From assembly GCA_016719535.1 (NCBI GenBank), contig JADJYX010000004.1, forward strand, positions 1 to 64,000: a DNA stretch of 64,000 nt, written 5' to 3'. Below are positions 12,840 through 21,581 of this stretch, piece after piece. Within the stretch, counting starts at the first letter, position 1. Each line of letters begins with the position of its first letter. This stretch comes from Rubrivivax sp. (GTDB lineage: Bacteria; Pseudomonadota; Gammaproteobacteria; Burkholderiales; Burkholderiaceae_C). Under the pieces are notes generated by a model. It did no database searches. It saw only the letters and a list, made by a program, of their open reading frames with translations, and was not told where the DNA came from. Made by a program: the position numbers and the translations under genes.

Positions 12840-13965
12840 GGGCGCCGATGCCGCAGCAACGACTGGCTACGCAGATCAGGCTCCTCAGCTCGACAGCGCC
12901 GCTCGCATGAGGCCATCGCGAGCCTGGCGGGGTCGTCGCCAGCCCGCGGGGTGACTGGGGTGGCCACGGCGGCGGGGGCAGGGGGGGGGGGTCCACCGCG
13001 CACGAACTGCGCAAGGGCGTCACTGATGCTGCTGCGGGCGGCGGCAGGCCCTGGGCCACACGCAGTCTGCGGCCCAGGCCTTCGCCACCCCGCGCTATGC
13101 GCCAGCCCTGGCGCTGTTCATCGACACGCGGGACCCTGGCGCTACCGCTCCCGGTCAGGTCTTGGATGGGGCGTCCAGCACCTTCGCCTGCGCCACCCCC
13201 AGCAGGTGGCGGCGGGCTGGTCTACGGCGGCGTGCCGCAGTGATCGTGCCCGACAACCCGCGCTCCTCGTCTGGACGCCTGCCGCATGGCCCAAGCTCAA
13301 CGCGTGCGCGACTTCGCCCCCACTGCCTCTCATACTCCCTGCGCGCCCATATTCGCCCGGCAAGGCCACCGCAGGTCCGCGGTGCAGTCGTCACCCGTGG
13401 ATCCGGCGGGCGCGCAGGTGCGGCCGCGACGACGCTGGATCTCGGGCTGCTGGCGTCGCTGCACCGAAGCTACGGCTGCCGGCGCCTGTTCGTCGCGCTG
13501 GACGGACCGGCCGACGCCGCCAGGCAGCCGGCAGGGCCACCTTCAAGCCGTCAAGGCGCACATCGACTACACGTCGGTCGAATTCCATCGCCAGGGCCGC
13601 CGGACGGGGGGGTCGCCGGTGGGGTGGGCAAGGGGCGCCGAGGCCGGACCAGCCCGGGCATCGGGCGCACAAGAGTGGACGCCCGGGCTATCACGGGGCA
13701 CCGGCTCGGCCCGAACACGGGCCAGTTCGTTGCCCAGCTGCTGCAGCTTGCGGCGCCTGGGCCGCTCAGCCAGGCCACGTGGCGGCCGTGGCCTGGGCGC
13801 GCGCGGGCACTACCGCCATCGCGACATCCTGGCCAATGGACGGACCTCGTCCCCCGAGGGCCGGGAGGGGTGGCCCTGCGACAACGTGCGCGGGGCGGCA
13901 ATTACCACGACCCACTGGGGGCCGGCTGCCGACAGCACCCCGCAACAATTGAAGGATCTCACCAG
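12840..13965 (+). pseudogene. IstA transposase, frameshifted
   Basis: Remnant of the DDE transposase of IS21 elements. Pieces seen across frames: ELRKGVT near 13010, LALFIDTRDPGA near 13110 (the first catalytic-Asp region), VIVPDNPRS near 13245 (the second, VPDN), VKAHIDY and VEFH near 13550–13585, QEWTPG near 13672, IGPNTGQFVAQLLQ near 13710 and a VRGGNYH-like C-terminus near 13885. Many indels make it non-functional. The start is uncertain. Confidence 0.65.
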
Positions 13966-13967
13966 AG

Positions 13968-14500
13968 ATGAACACCCTGCGCTCGCCGTGGGCAGGCCAG
14001 GGTCAAGCACTCTAGGGGGCCTGATGGTCGATCAGAGGTGCACCAGGGCACAAGGGGCGCTCGCGGGCGGGCGAAGTCCCGCAGGCTGCAAGGACGGGGC
14101 GCGGCTGGGCCCGATGGCCTGGCGCTGTCGCGCTGGGTCGAGGACGGCACGGCAATCCTCATCACGGCCCACCGGTTCGGCAAGTCGGCTGGCGCGCGCT
14201 GGCGCAACGCCTGCCGCGCGGGCAATCGGCGCTGTACCTGCGGTGCCAAGGCTGGCCAAGGCGCATCCTGAGGCAACGGGGCTTCACGTGGCTGGGGGGT
14301 GGGGCAACTGCGCTAACGGGGGGGCGGGCCCACCGGGCCGACCTGATGGAGGTGATCAACCGTGCAGGGCGGCCACCACATCACCAGCCAACTGCCGGTG
14401 GAGCACTGGCATGCCTGGATCGGGACGCACCATTGCCGATGCCTCCTGACCGGCTGCTCTGGCAGCACCTCTGGCGTTGAAGCAGTCGCTGCGCGCGGCC
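13968..14500 (+). pseudogene. IstB helper ATPase, frameshifted
   Basis: Remnant of the AAA+ helper of IS21 transposition, beginning ATGAACACCCTG at 13968 just after istA. Recognisable parts are LYLRC near 14235, RADLMEVINR near 14335 and TSQLPVEHWHAWIG near 14390, the last being highly characteristic of IstB. The Walker A region near 14170 is not readable in frame. At about 530 bp it is shorter than an intact istB (about 750 bp), so internal deletions have also occurred. Confidence 0.7.
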
Positions 14501-14835
14501 CGGGGCTGCCACGGCCAACGCCGGCGGCAGCGCCACTACCGACGCGGCGCACTGACCACCGCCAGCCCTGTGGTTTATGGACAGGCCCGCTGGCGCGCTT
14601 GACGAACGCCCGGGGCGTTACCTGTGGATGGCCGGATGGACAACCCTGCGGTTGCCCACGCCCACCCACAGGCCGTCGGCTGCCACAAGCTCCACAGGAC
14701 CCCACCACGGGAGATGGGGACAAGCAATACCCCGCCCGCCGCTCAGGCATCGCAGGCCCCCAACGTCCGCCAAGGAGGCCGCCAACCAGCCCGTCCGCAC
14801 TCGTTCCTACAATCTCAACCGCGCAACCCAGCACC

Positions 14836-14891
14836 GAACCCCAGATCGGTCACGTTCCCGAAATCATCGGTCACGTTCGCCGAAATGCGCA
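14836..14891 (-). repeat. IS21 right terminal repeats
   Basis: Two copies of CGGTCACG, each followed by a CCGAAA-type unit, end at the CCGAAATGCGCA tip. They are the inverted counterpart of the left-end repeats. Confidence 0.8.
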
Positions 14892-15096
14892 CCTGTTTCT
14901 CAAACGCGAGAAGCGGTGCCCGAAGGTGCTGATCCTCGACGGCAAGCCGAACGTCGCCACGTACCGACGCAGAAGAACGTTCGCCCCATCGGCGGCTCGG
15001 GTGGTGCATCCGACCGGCGCTCCGATCTCGACGCGGTCCCTGCAGTCCATGCGCAGGGGCTGGACGCGCAACGTCTGGACCGACAGGCTCAGCTGA
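14892..15096 (+). pseudogene. fccB: Sulfide dehydrogenase flavoprotein, 3' fragment after IS21
   Basis: Sequence after the right CCTGT duplication reads LFLKREKRCPKVLILDGKPNV, matching the FccB segment that follows APYRCPPGPYE in intact proteins (…KVLILDANPDV…). It decays after about 30 residues; shifted frames show only vague similarity to about 15100. The C-terminal third of FccB is missing, so this is a deletion remnant rather than a gene restorable by excision. Confidence 0.7.
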
Positions 15097-15154
15097 TCCG
15101 CGTCAAGGGCCGTTGTCGGGGTCGGGTTGATGATTGTTCTATCAGCAACCACGG

Positions 15155-16306
15155 ATGTATAAGATTCCCAACGTGCTCGACACCCTCATCGAAGCCGTCA
15201 TCGCCCGTCTGGGCGAAGGCGGTGCCGTGGCTGCCGCCGGTGGGCTGATCGGGCTCTTGTTCGGCTTCTTCGCGCACCGCTCGCGCTTCTGCCTGCGCTC
15301 GGCGGTGATCGAGTTTGCGCGCGGCACCCACGAGGGCAAGCTGACGGTCTGGCTGTTCACCTTCTCGACCGCGGTGCTGCTGACACAGGCCTTCATCATG
15401 GCCGGCTGGCTGGAGGTCAAGGATGCGCGCCAGCTCGCCGCCCGCGGCAGCCTGTCGGGCGCGGCGATCGGTGGCGCGATGTTCGGCATCGGCATGATCC
15501 TGGCGCGCGGCTGCTCCAGCCGCTTGCTGGTGCTGGCGGCGCAGGGCAACCTGCGTGCGCTGCTGTCGGGGCTTGTCTTTGCAGTCACGGCGCAGTCGGC
15601 GCTCAACGGGCTGCTGTCTCCGTTGCGCGCGACCATCGCCGGCTGGTGGACGGTCGATGGCGGTGGCGCGCGCGACGTGCTGGCGCTGACCGGTCTCGGA
15701 CACCCGGGCGGGCTGGTCTTCGGCGCCATCTGGCTGGCGGCCGCGCTGTTCTGGGCCTGGCGCCAGCGGGTGCGCTTCTGGGGCTGGTTCGGAGCCATCG
15801 GCGTGGGTGTGATGGTGGCGCTGGCCTGGCTGGTCACCTACCGCATCGGCCTTGCCGTCTTCGACACCACGCCGCCGATCCAGAGCCTGAGCTTCACCGG
15901 CCCGGCCGCCGATATGCTGATGCTGGTGCTGTCGCCGCCGGGCCAGCCGCTGAAGTTCGATCTCGGCCTGGTGCCCGGCGTCTTCGTCGGATCGTTCCTC
16001 TCGGCGCTGCTCTGGAAGGAGCTCAAGCTCGAAGGCTTCCAGGGCGGGCAGGCGATGCGCCGTTACATCGCCGGTGCGCTGCTGATGGGCTTCGGCGGCA
16101 TGCTGGCGGGTGGCTGCGCCGTCGGCGCCGGTGTCTCAGGCGCTGCGGTCTTCACGTTGACGTCGTTCGTCACGCTGGCCGCGATCTGGGCCGCCGCCAC
16201 GGCCACCGATTCGGTGATGGATCGCCCGCGCGAGGCTGCCTCGGCGCCGCCGCCGGAGGCCAACAGGGCCGACCCCGAGGCGAGCGCGAGTTACGCCCGC
16301 CCTTGA
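15155..16306 (+). CDS. YeeE/YedE-family sulfur transport protein (SoxT-like)
   Basis: A 383-residue polytopic membrane protein of the YeeE/YedE family, which moves thiosulfate or related sulfur species across the inner membrane; SoxT proteins of sulfur oxidisers belong here. The three family cysteine motifs are present: RSRFCLRSA (about residue 43), ARGCSSRLL (about residue 120) and GGCAVGAG (about residue 318). About nine to ten hydrophobic segments are visible. ATG 15155 is preferred over a TTG at 15134; neither has a clear ribosome site. It sits between the dead fccB and the sox operon, converging on soxB with a 27-bp gap. The sulfur-transport role is inferred from family and context. Confidence 0.85.
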   Translation: MYKIPNVLDTLIEAVIARLGEGGAVAAAGGLIGLLFGFFAHRSRFCLRSAVIEFARGTHEGKLTVWLFTFSTAVLLTQAFIMAGWLEVKDARQLAARGSLSGAAIGGAMFGIGMILARGCSSRLLVLAAQGNLRALLSGLVFAVTAQSALNGLLSPLRATIAGWWTVDGGGARDVLALTGLGHPGGLVFGAIWLAAALFWAWRQRVRFWGWFGAIGVGVMVALAWLVTYRIGLAVFDTTPPIQSLSFTGPAADMLMLVLSPPGQPLKFDLGLVPGVFVGSFLSALLWKELKLEGFQGGQAMRRYIAGALLMGFGGMLAGGCAVGAGVSGAAVFTLTSFVTLAAIWAAATATDSVMDRPREAASAPPPEANRADPEASASYARP

Positions 16307-16333
16307 AGAGATGACGCGCCGGGTCGGCCCGGG

Positions 16334-18067
16334 TCAGACGATGCCGGGATTGCCCGCCACGCCCACCAGCCTGGGCGTGTTGACGGTACGCGGCTTGACC
16401 CGCCCACCCTGGCTCGTCAGCCAGGTTTCGACCACGTCCCACACCGGCTTGACGCCGGGGGCGCTCCGGGCCTCCGCGGCAACGGGCGCCCAGCCGGCCA
16501 CCTTGTAGGTCTTGCCGGCCTCGATGAGCTGGCCTTTCAGACGCATGTCGCTGATGCGGCTGCCCATCTTCTCCGCCGGGCTGCAGGTGTAGGTGAGCCC
16601 GCCCACGCGCACCATGTCGCCGCCCTGCTGGTAGTACGGGTCGGGATTGAAGAGGTTGTCGGCCACGTCCTCGAGCACGGTCTTGATCATCTCGCCGCTC
16701 ATCGGCGTCAACGTGGCATAAGGGTAGGTGATGGCCACCTGGTCCATCAGCAGTTCGCGCGTGATGGTGTCGCCCGGCAGCAGGCTGGTGCCCCAGCGGA
16801 AACCGGGGCTGAAGGCCAGGTCGGCACCCTGCACGTCGATCAGTGCGTCGCAGATCAGCTGGTCCCAGCTGCCGTTGAAATTGCCGCGGCGATACAGCAG
16901 ACCGTCGGTGACGGCCAGCTTCTCTGACAGCTTGCCTTCGTAGGGTGCGCGGATCTTCGTGATCAGCGCGTCCATCTCGGGGTCGGCCTTGAGCTGGTTG
17001 GCGAAGACCGGCAGCAGCCGGTAGCGGAAGTCAGCCACCTTGCCGCCCTTGACGTCGAAGTCCATCACGCCGAGGAACTTGCCGTTGCTGCCTGCGTTGG
17101 TCACCAGCGTGGTGCCGCCGGCGTTCTTCACCGGCACGGCCATCGGCACGCCATCGTGGGTGTGGCCACCGAAGATGGCGTCCACCCCGCGCACGCGGCT
17201 GGCCATCTTCAGGTCGACGTCCATGCCGTTGTGGCTGAGCACGACGACCACCTGCGCGCCCTTGCCGCGCGCCTCGTCGACCATCTTCTGCAGGTTGTCG
17301 TCCTGGATGCCGAAGCTCCAGTCGGCCACCATGTAGCGCGGGTTGGCGATCGGCGTATACGGGAAGGCCTGGCCGATGATGGCCACCGGCACGCCATTGA
17401 TCGGGCGGATCACGTAGGGCGGGAAGACCGGGTCGCCGAAGTCGGTGGTCTTGACGTTCTGGGCGACGAAGTCCACCTTGCCCTTGAAATCCTTCTCGAC
17501 GATCTCCTTCACCCGCTCCATGCCGTAGGTGAATTCCCAGTGGCCGGTCATCACGTCCACGGTGAGCAGCTTGCACGCGTCGACCATGTCCTGCGCGTTG
17601 GTCCACAGGCTGGTGGCGCTGCCCTGCCAGGTGTCGCCGCCATCGAGCAGCAATGCCCCCGGTCGGCTGGCCTTGAGCATCTTCACCAGCGTGGCCAGGT
17701 GCGCGAAGCCGCCGACGCGGCCGTAGCGGCGCGCGGCCTGCTCGAAGTCCAGCATCGTGAAGGCATGCGCCTGCGGGCTGCCGGCCCTCAGACCCGCGGC
17801 TTTGAGCAGGTGCTCGCCGACCAGGTGCGGCAGTTGTCCCTGCATCGAGCCGATGCCCAGGTTGACGCTGGGCTCGCGGAACCAGATCGGCTTGAGCTGG
17901 GCGTGACAGTCGGTCATGTGCAGCAGCGAGACGTTGCCGAAGCGCGGGGTGTCGTAGAGCGCGTTCTGCGCCTGCTGCGCATCGGTATCGGCGTGGCGGC
18001 CCAGGGCCATGCCGGCAACACCGGCTGCGCCCAGCACCTGGAGAAACTCTCGCTTGCTCAGATTCAT
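16334..18067 (-). CDS. soxB: SoxB thiosulfohydrolase
   Basis: A 577-residue periplasmic dimanganese hydrolase that releases sulfate from SoxY-bound cysteine S-thiosulfonate. 5'-nucleotidase-family metal motifs are present in order: MTDCHAQLKP (about 51–60), LLDGGDTWQGS (about 139–149), GHWEFTYG (about 175), LSHNGMDVD (about 277) and GGHTHDGVP (about 300). The N-terminus MNLSKREFLQVLG resembles a Tat signal but has Lys-Arg instead of Arg-Arg. Length is typical. Last gene of soxCDYZAXB, 66 bp after soxX. Confidence 0.97.
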   Translation of the reverse strand: MNLSKREFLQVLGAAGVAGMALGRHADTDAQQAQNALYDTPRFGNVSLLHMTDCHAQLKPIWFREPSVNLGIGSMQGQLPHLVGEHLLKAAGLRAGSPQAHAFTMLDFEQAARRYGRVGGFAHLATLVKMLKASRPGALLLDGGDTWQGSATSLWTNAQDMVDACKLLTVDVMTGHWEFTYGMERVKEIVEKDFKGKVDFVAQNVKTTDFGDPVFPPYVIRPINGVPVAIIGQAFPYTPIANPRYMVADWSFGIQDDNLQKMVDEARGKGAQVVVVLSHNGMDVDLKMASRVRGVDAIFGGHTHDGVPMAVPVKNAGGTTLVTNAGSNGKFLGVMDFDVKGGKVADFRYRLLPVFANQLKADPEMDALITKIRAPYEGKLSEKLAVTDGLLYRRGNFNGSWDQLICDALIDVQGADLAFSPGFRWGTSLLPGDTITRELLMDQVAITYPYATLTPMSGEMIKTVLEDVADNLFNPDPYYQQGGDMVRVGGLTYTCSPAEKMGSRISDMRLKGQLIEAGKTYKVAGWAPVAAEARSAPGVKPVWDVVETWLTSQGGRVKPRTVNTPRLVGVAGNPGIV

Positions 18068-18133
18068 GGCAGATCAGTCTTTACTGATATTCGAAACCAA
18101 AATGAGGCCCGCACGCGGCGGGCCTGGTCACGG

Positions 18134-18775
18134 TCAGCGGTTGACGGGTGACTGCGGGTCGAGCAGCAGCGCCATCACGTGGCGGATCTGGTTCTCGTCG
18201 AGCAGGCCCATGTGGCCGAAGCGCGGCATGTTGGAGCAGGCGGCATACGCCTTGGGGTTGTAGATCTTGCCCCAGGTGTACTGCACGATGGCGGCGCTGG
18301 CCGGGTCGTACGGATCCTTCACGCCGCGCAGCTTGCCGTAGTTGTAGAGGCTCGGGCCGATGGTGCCGAAGCTGATCTCTTCCTTGCTCACCTGGTGACA
18401 GTTGTAGCACTGGGCGCCGTTGGCACTGGTGGCCGCGCTCGGGTCGGTCCAGGTCATGCCGCGACCGTTCTGCGCCAGCTTCTCGCCTTGGCGCCAGTCG
18501 CCGAGGTAGTTGCCGCCGGCAGGCCACTTGATGCTGGCCATGGCCTGCGCCTCGACCTGCTTGGCCACGACCTCGGTGGGCGGCTGGTCTGACGAGCAGG
18601 CCTTCTGGCCCAGGTCCTGGTTGATGCGGTCGACCTTGGCGATGCCCTGGTCGCGGAACGCGGCCTTGTGCATGGCCAGGGCCTGGGCGTCCAGTTCCTG
18701 CGGCGAAGGCAGGCTGGCGCAGCCCAGCGTCAGCAGCGCGGCGGCGCCGAGTGCGGTGAGGATGCGGATCTTCAT
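18134..18775 (-). CDS. soxX: SoxX cytochrome c subunit
   Basis: A 213-residue monohaem cytochrome that partners SoxA to conjugate thiosulfate oxidatively to SoxY. The haem site is CYNCH at 123–127, and SNMPRFGH (Met183) fits the distal ligand. The N-terminal segment ends TLGCASLP; this weakly resembles a lipobox, so lipid anchoring at Cys19 is possible but unproven. Start 18775 has GGAG ten bases upstream, while ATG 18784 lies too close to it. Larger than the smallest SoxX proteins because of an N-terminal extension of about 90 residues before the haem domain. Follows soxA by 18 bp. Confidence 0.95.
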   Translation of the reverse strand: MKIRILTALGAAALLTLGCASLPSPQELDAQALAMHKAAFRDQGIAKVDRINQDLGQKACSSDQPPTEVVAKQVEAQAMASIKWPAGGNYLGDWRQGEKLAQNGRGMTWTDPSAATSANGAQCYNCHQVSKEEISFGTIGPSLYNYGKLRGVKDPYDPASAAIVQYTWGKIYNPKAYAACSNMPRFGHMGLLDENQIRHVMALLLDPQSPVNR

Positions 18776-18793
18776 GGGTGCCATGCTCCGGGT

Positions 18794-19594
18794 TCAGCGC
18801 TTGATGGCCGGCGCGATGGATTCAGCGCCCCTGGCGTTGACACCCATGTAGACGCCCAGCGCGATGGTCAGGTCCGACCCGAAGCCGGGGTAGGGAAAGC
18901 GCTGCTGGCGGTAGCAGTCGTTCAGGCGCAGCTGCATGCTCCACATCTGGCCGTTGCTGACGCGGTAGGCCGGCCAGGCCGCGAAGCCGATGCCGTCACC
19001 CGGGTTCTTCGTCAGGTTGGGCAGGTCCTGCAGGCGGATGCGCTTGCCGTCCTCGCCGTGGCAGCTGGCGCAGGAGAAGTCCATCGGCCCGCCGCGGAAG
19101 AAGAAGGCGCGCTTGCCCAGTTCGTAGAAGCGCTTCTCCTCGACGTGGCCCTGCGGCAGCGCGAAGCGCTGGCCGCGCGACTGCGACGCGATCCAGGTCG
19201 CCAGCGCGGTGATGTTGGCCATCTCGCCGCGGCCGAAGGGCGTCTTGCCGAGTTCGGCCTCGTTGAAGCCCTGCAGGGTGGCCATGCAGGAGACCAGGCG
19301 CGATTCGACGTCCTGCACGCGGTTGGTGTCGGCGAAGTAGCGCGGCAACTGCACCCACGCGCCCTTGACGACACCGGGACCGAGCCCGAGGTCGCACCGC
19401 TCGAGCGTGGCCTTCTTCGGGCCGCGGGCCTGCTTCCACAGTTCCTCGCCCTTCATCTCGAAGAGTTCGGCCGGGTTGCCGTCCTCCAGCATCTTGCGGT
19501 ATTCGGCAATGCCGTCGGCTGCGCTCTTCTGTGCCTGCGCCACCAGGGGCAGCAGGCAGGCCAGCGCGAGCGCTGCCCAGCGGTTTCGTCGCAT
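18794..19594 (-). CDS. soxA: SoxA cytochrome c subunit (monohaem type)
   Basis: A 266-residue catalytic subunit of SoxXA. Signal peptide residues 1–21 end AQA. Only one CxxCH is present, CASCH at 175–179. The N-terminal haem of dihaem SoxA is replaced by lone cysteines (Cys67 in ERCDLG, Cys103 in LVSCM), which form a disulfide in monohaem homologues. Cys227 in NDCYRQQRFPYP is the conserved active-site haem-ligand cysteine. Start ATG 19594. Lies 44 bp after soxZ. Confidence 0.95.
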   Translation of the reverse strand: MRRNRWAALALACLLPLVAQAQKSAADGIAEYRKMLEDGNPAELFEMKGEELWKQARGPKKATLERCDLGLGPGVVKGAWVQLPRYFADTNRVQDVESRLVSCMATLQGFNEAELGKTPFGRGEMANITALATWIASQSRGQRFALPQGHVEEKRFYELGKRAFFFRGGPMDFSCASCHGEDGKRIRLQDLPNLTKNPGDGIGFAAWPAYRVSNGQMWSMQLRLNDCYRQQRFPYPGFGSDLTIALGVYMGVNARGAESIAPAIKR

Positions 19595-19638
19595 CGGTTT
19601 GTCTCCAGTCGAGTGGGGTGCGCGGGGGTGGACCCCCA

Positions 19639-19950
19639 TCAGCTGACCGTCGCTTCGTCGGTGCGCTTGTCGCCCTTGTTGTCGACCCAGCTGACGGCGA
19701 TCTTGTCGCCAGCCTTGGCGCCCTTGACGTTGAACTGCAGGAACGGATTCTTGGCCACCGACGGGCCCCACTGCGCGCTGAGCACGGGCTTGCCGTTGTG
19801 GGTGGCGGTGACTTCCTGGATGAACCAGGCGGGAATGGTCTTGCCGGAGGAATCCTTGCGCTGTCCGGTTTCCATCTCGTGACTCATCAGCACGCGCACG
19901 GTGGCCTTGTCGCCGCTGGCCTGGGCGCGGATGCGCATCGGGTCTGCCAT
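19639..19950 (-). CDS. soxZ: SoxZ sulfur-carrier partner
   Basis: A 103-residue immunoglobulin-like subunit that pairs with SoxY. No signal peptide, as expected, because SoxZ is exported with SoxY through Tat. Family pieces are PAWFIQEVTATHNGKPVL and SWVDNKGD. It sits 42 bp after soxY in the sox operon. Confidence 0.96.
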   Translation of the reverse strand: MADPMRIRAQASGDKATVRVLMSHEMETGQRKDSSGKTIPAWFIQEVTATHNGKPVLSAQWGPSVAKNPFLQFNVKGAKAGDKIAVSWVDNKGDKRTDEATVS

Positions 19951-19992
19951 GGTGTTTGCTCCTTCGAATCGATTTGAACGGGGTGGGATCGG

Positions 19993-20451
19993 TCAGCCGC
20001 CGCATCCGCCCAGGGTGACCTTGATTTCCTTTTGCGCGTACAGCAGCTTGTTGTCGGCGGTGATGGCCACGGCCATGACGTTCGACGACTGGCCCATCTT
20101 CACGCGGGTGTTGAAGTTGGCGTCGACGCCCTCGCTGACGTCGAACAGCGCCGCCAGCATGTTGGGGTTCTTCTCGACCAGGATCAGCAGCCGCTTGACG
20201 CCGGGCAGTGCACTGGCGCACCCCACCGGCACCACGGCGCCGTTCTCGGCGATGTCGGGGCCGGTGATGGTGACGTCCTTGCTCTCGGTCGGGGCCGAGA
20301 CGCCCAGGGCCTTCACCAGATCGGCCATGGTCTTGGCTTCGAAGGCGGCTTTGTTCCAGGCGGCTTGTGCCACCTGAGGCAGCAGGCCCAAGCTGGCCAT
20401 CGCGCTGGCGACGGCCGCACTGCGCTGAAGCATCTGGCGACGGGTTGGCAT
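19993..20451 (-). CDS. soxY: SoxY sulfur-carrier protein
   Basis: A 152-residue carrier. The C-terminus ends KVTLGGCGG, the swinging-arm GGCGG whose Cys carries sulfur intermediates through the Sox cycle. The N-terminus MPTRRQMLQRSAA is a twin-arginine signal, cleaved near AQAA (about residue 30). Start 20451 is preferred over an upstream in-frame ATG at 20517 because it places the Tat motif at the N-terminus and has AGGAGAT just upstream. Located 62 bp after soxD. Confidence 0.97.
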   Translation of the reverse strand: MPTRRQMLQRSAAVASAMASLGLLPQVAQAAWNKAAFEAKTMADLVKALGVSAPTESKDVTITGPDIAENGAVVPVGCASALPGVKRLLILVEKNPNMLAALFDVSEGVDANFNTRVKMGQSSNVMAVAITADNKLLYAQKEIKVTLGGCGG

Positions 20452-20513
20452 GTTCGGATCTCCTTCGGTCGTGCGGACCGCTGACGGTGGAAAAGACGCG
20501 GGGCGGGTCGGTA

Positions 20514-21581
20514 TCACTTGCGGGCACCTTCGGCGAGCCAGCGGGCGATCACCCTGGCATCATCGTCGGGCAATGCCTGGGGGGGCATCGGGGTCTGCCC
20601 CCATACACCCATGCCGCCGGATTTGATCTTGCCGGCGAGGTAGGCCGCGGCGTCGGGTCGACGGCCGTGCTTGCCGGCGACGTCGCGCCAGCTCGGGCCG
20701 ACGAGCTTGCCTTCGTGGGCATGGCACGCGGTGCAGGTGTGCCTGTTCAGCAGCGCCGTCGGTGCCGCACCCGCTGCCGCTTTCGGTGCCGCCGCCAAGG
20801 CGGCTGCGGCGGCGGCGACCATGGGGCTGCCCGCGGGGCGCGTGGTGTCGGCCCCGTGCTGCGGACCCACCAGGCGGTTCTGCTCGGCCAGGTTGCCGTG
20901 TGCGTTGCGTGCAAAGTCGGGCAGCATCGACGCCACGGTCGGCTCGGTGGCGCAGTTGCTCATGCAGGCCACGGCCCTGACGTCGGGCTTGCCGGTGCCG
21001 GCCAGGGTCTTGCCGGGCCACAGGGCATGCCGGGTCGTCATGCCGTTGCGGTTGGGCATTCGCGCCTGTGCCTCGGCGATGGTCTTGTCCGACAGCACGA
21101 AGTTGTCGGGCACCACGCCACCCAGGTTGAGCAGGAAGGCGGTGACGGCGTAGACCTCGTCGGGCTTGAGCGACTTCGGCGCATTCCAGGGCATCGCGCG
21201 GTTGATGTAGTCCCACAGCGTCGACACCGTGGGCACCTTCATCAGCGTGGTGCGGCCCGGGTAGCCGGGGTCCGTCAGGCGCGCCACGCGGCCCGTCTTC
21301 ACGTCTGCGGCGGTGGTGCCGCCCACCAGCGGCGAGTAGATTTCGTTGCTTTCGCCGAAGATGCCGTGGCAGCTGGCGCACTTGGATTCCCAGACGTCCT
21401 GGCCCTGTGCGACGGTGCCCGATCCCCTGGGCAGGCCCTTGAAGTCGGGGCGCACGTCGATGTCCCAGGCCGCGATCTCCTTGGCTGTGGCCGGACGGCC
21501 GAGGCCGGGCAGCACCTGGGCGCTGGCCGTCACCGCGATCAACGCGAGTGCGGCGGCAAGCGCCTTAGCCCAGCTGAACAT
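20514..21581 (-). CDS. soxD: SoxD dihaem cytochrome, sulfur dehydrogenase subunit
   Basis: A 355-residue electron-accepting subunit of Sox(CD)2, which oxidises the sulfane sulfur on SoxY. Signal peptide residues 1–21. Two haem sites are present: CASCH at 68–72 and CTACH at 283–287, separated by an Ala-rich linker at about 255–275. Overlaps the end of soxC by 17 bp, so the two are translationally coupled. Presence of soxCD implies complete oxidation of thiosulfate to sulfate rather than storage as sulfur globules. Confidence 0.95.
   Translation of the reverse strand: MFSWAKALAAALALIAVTASAQVLPGLGRPATAKEIAAWDIDVRPDFKGLPRGSGTVAQGQDVWESKCASCHGIFGESNEIYSPLVGGTTAADVKTGRVARLTDPGYPGRTTLMKVPTVSTLWDYINRAMPWNAPKSLKPDEVYAVTAFLLNLGGVVPDNFVLSDKTIAEAQARMPNRNGMTTRHALWPGKTLAGTGKPDVRAVACMSNCATEPTVASMLPDFARNAHGNLAEQNRLVGPQHGADTTRPAGSPMVAAAAAALAAAPKAAAGAAPTALLNRHTCTACHAHEGKLVGPSWRDVAGKHGRRPDAAAYLAGKIKSGGMGVWGQTPMPPQALPDDDARVIARWLAEGARK

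Larger units (their letters stand above)
12672..14891. mobile_element. Degenerate IS21-family insertion sequence inside fccB
   Basis: A 2,220-bp element. The left end TGCGTATTTCGG and right end CCGAAATGCGCA are near-perfect inverted repeats starting TG and ending CA, as in IS21. The flanks carry a perfect 5-bp duplication CCTGT (12667–12671 and 14892–14896), inside the 4–8 bp range known for IS21. Subterminal repeats of CGTGACCG occur at both ends. The interior holds frameshifted istA and istB remnants in the usual order. Removing the element and one CCTGT joins fccB sequence on both sides. Confidence 0.88.

Noticed and set aside
13000..14300. Several open frames of 200–390 codons in the IS21 interior
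   Set aside because: They are Arg/Gly/Pro-rich frame mixtures. Only short pieces match IstA/IstB, spread over different frames, so they were treated as pseudogene parts.
12672..14891. Regular CGTGACCG/TTCGG repeats considered as a CRISPR array
   Set aside because: Units are 8 bp and 5 bp with very short gaps, occur inverted at both ends of a transposon, and no cas genes are present.
15119..15151. GGTTGATG…CAGCAACC imperfect inverted repeat before the YeeE gene, considered as an operator
   Set aside because: One mismatch in eight, a 10-bp loop and no second copy; too weak to call, since it may simply be leftover fccB sequence.
18794..20527. A 577-codon frame spanning soxY, soxZ and soxA
   Set aside because: Only the last 266 codons are SoxA. 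The upstream part is the out-of-frame shadow of soxY and soxZ, which have their own starts and motifs.
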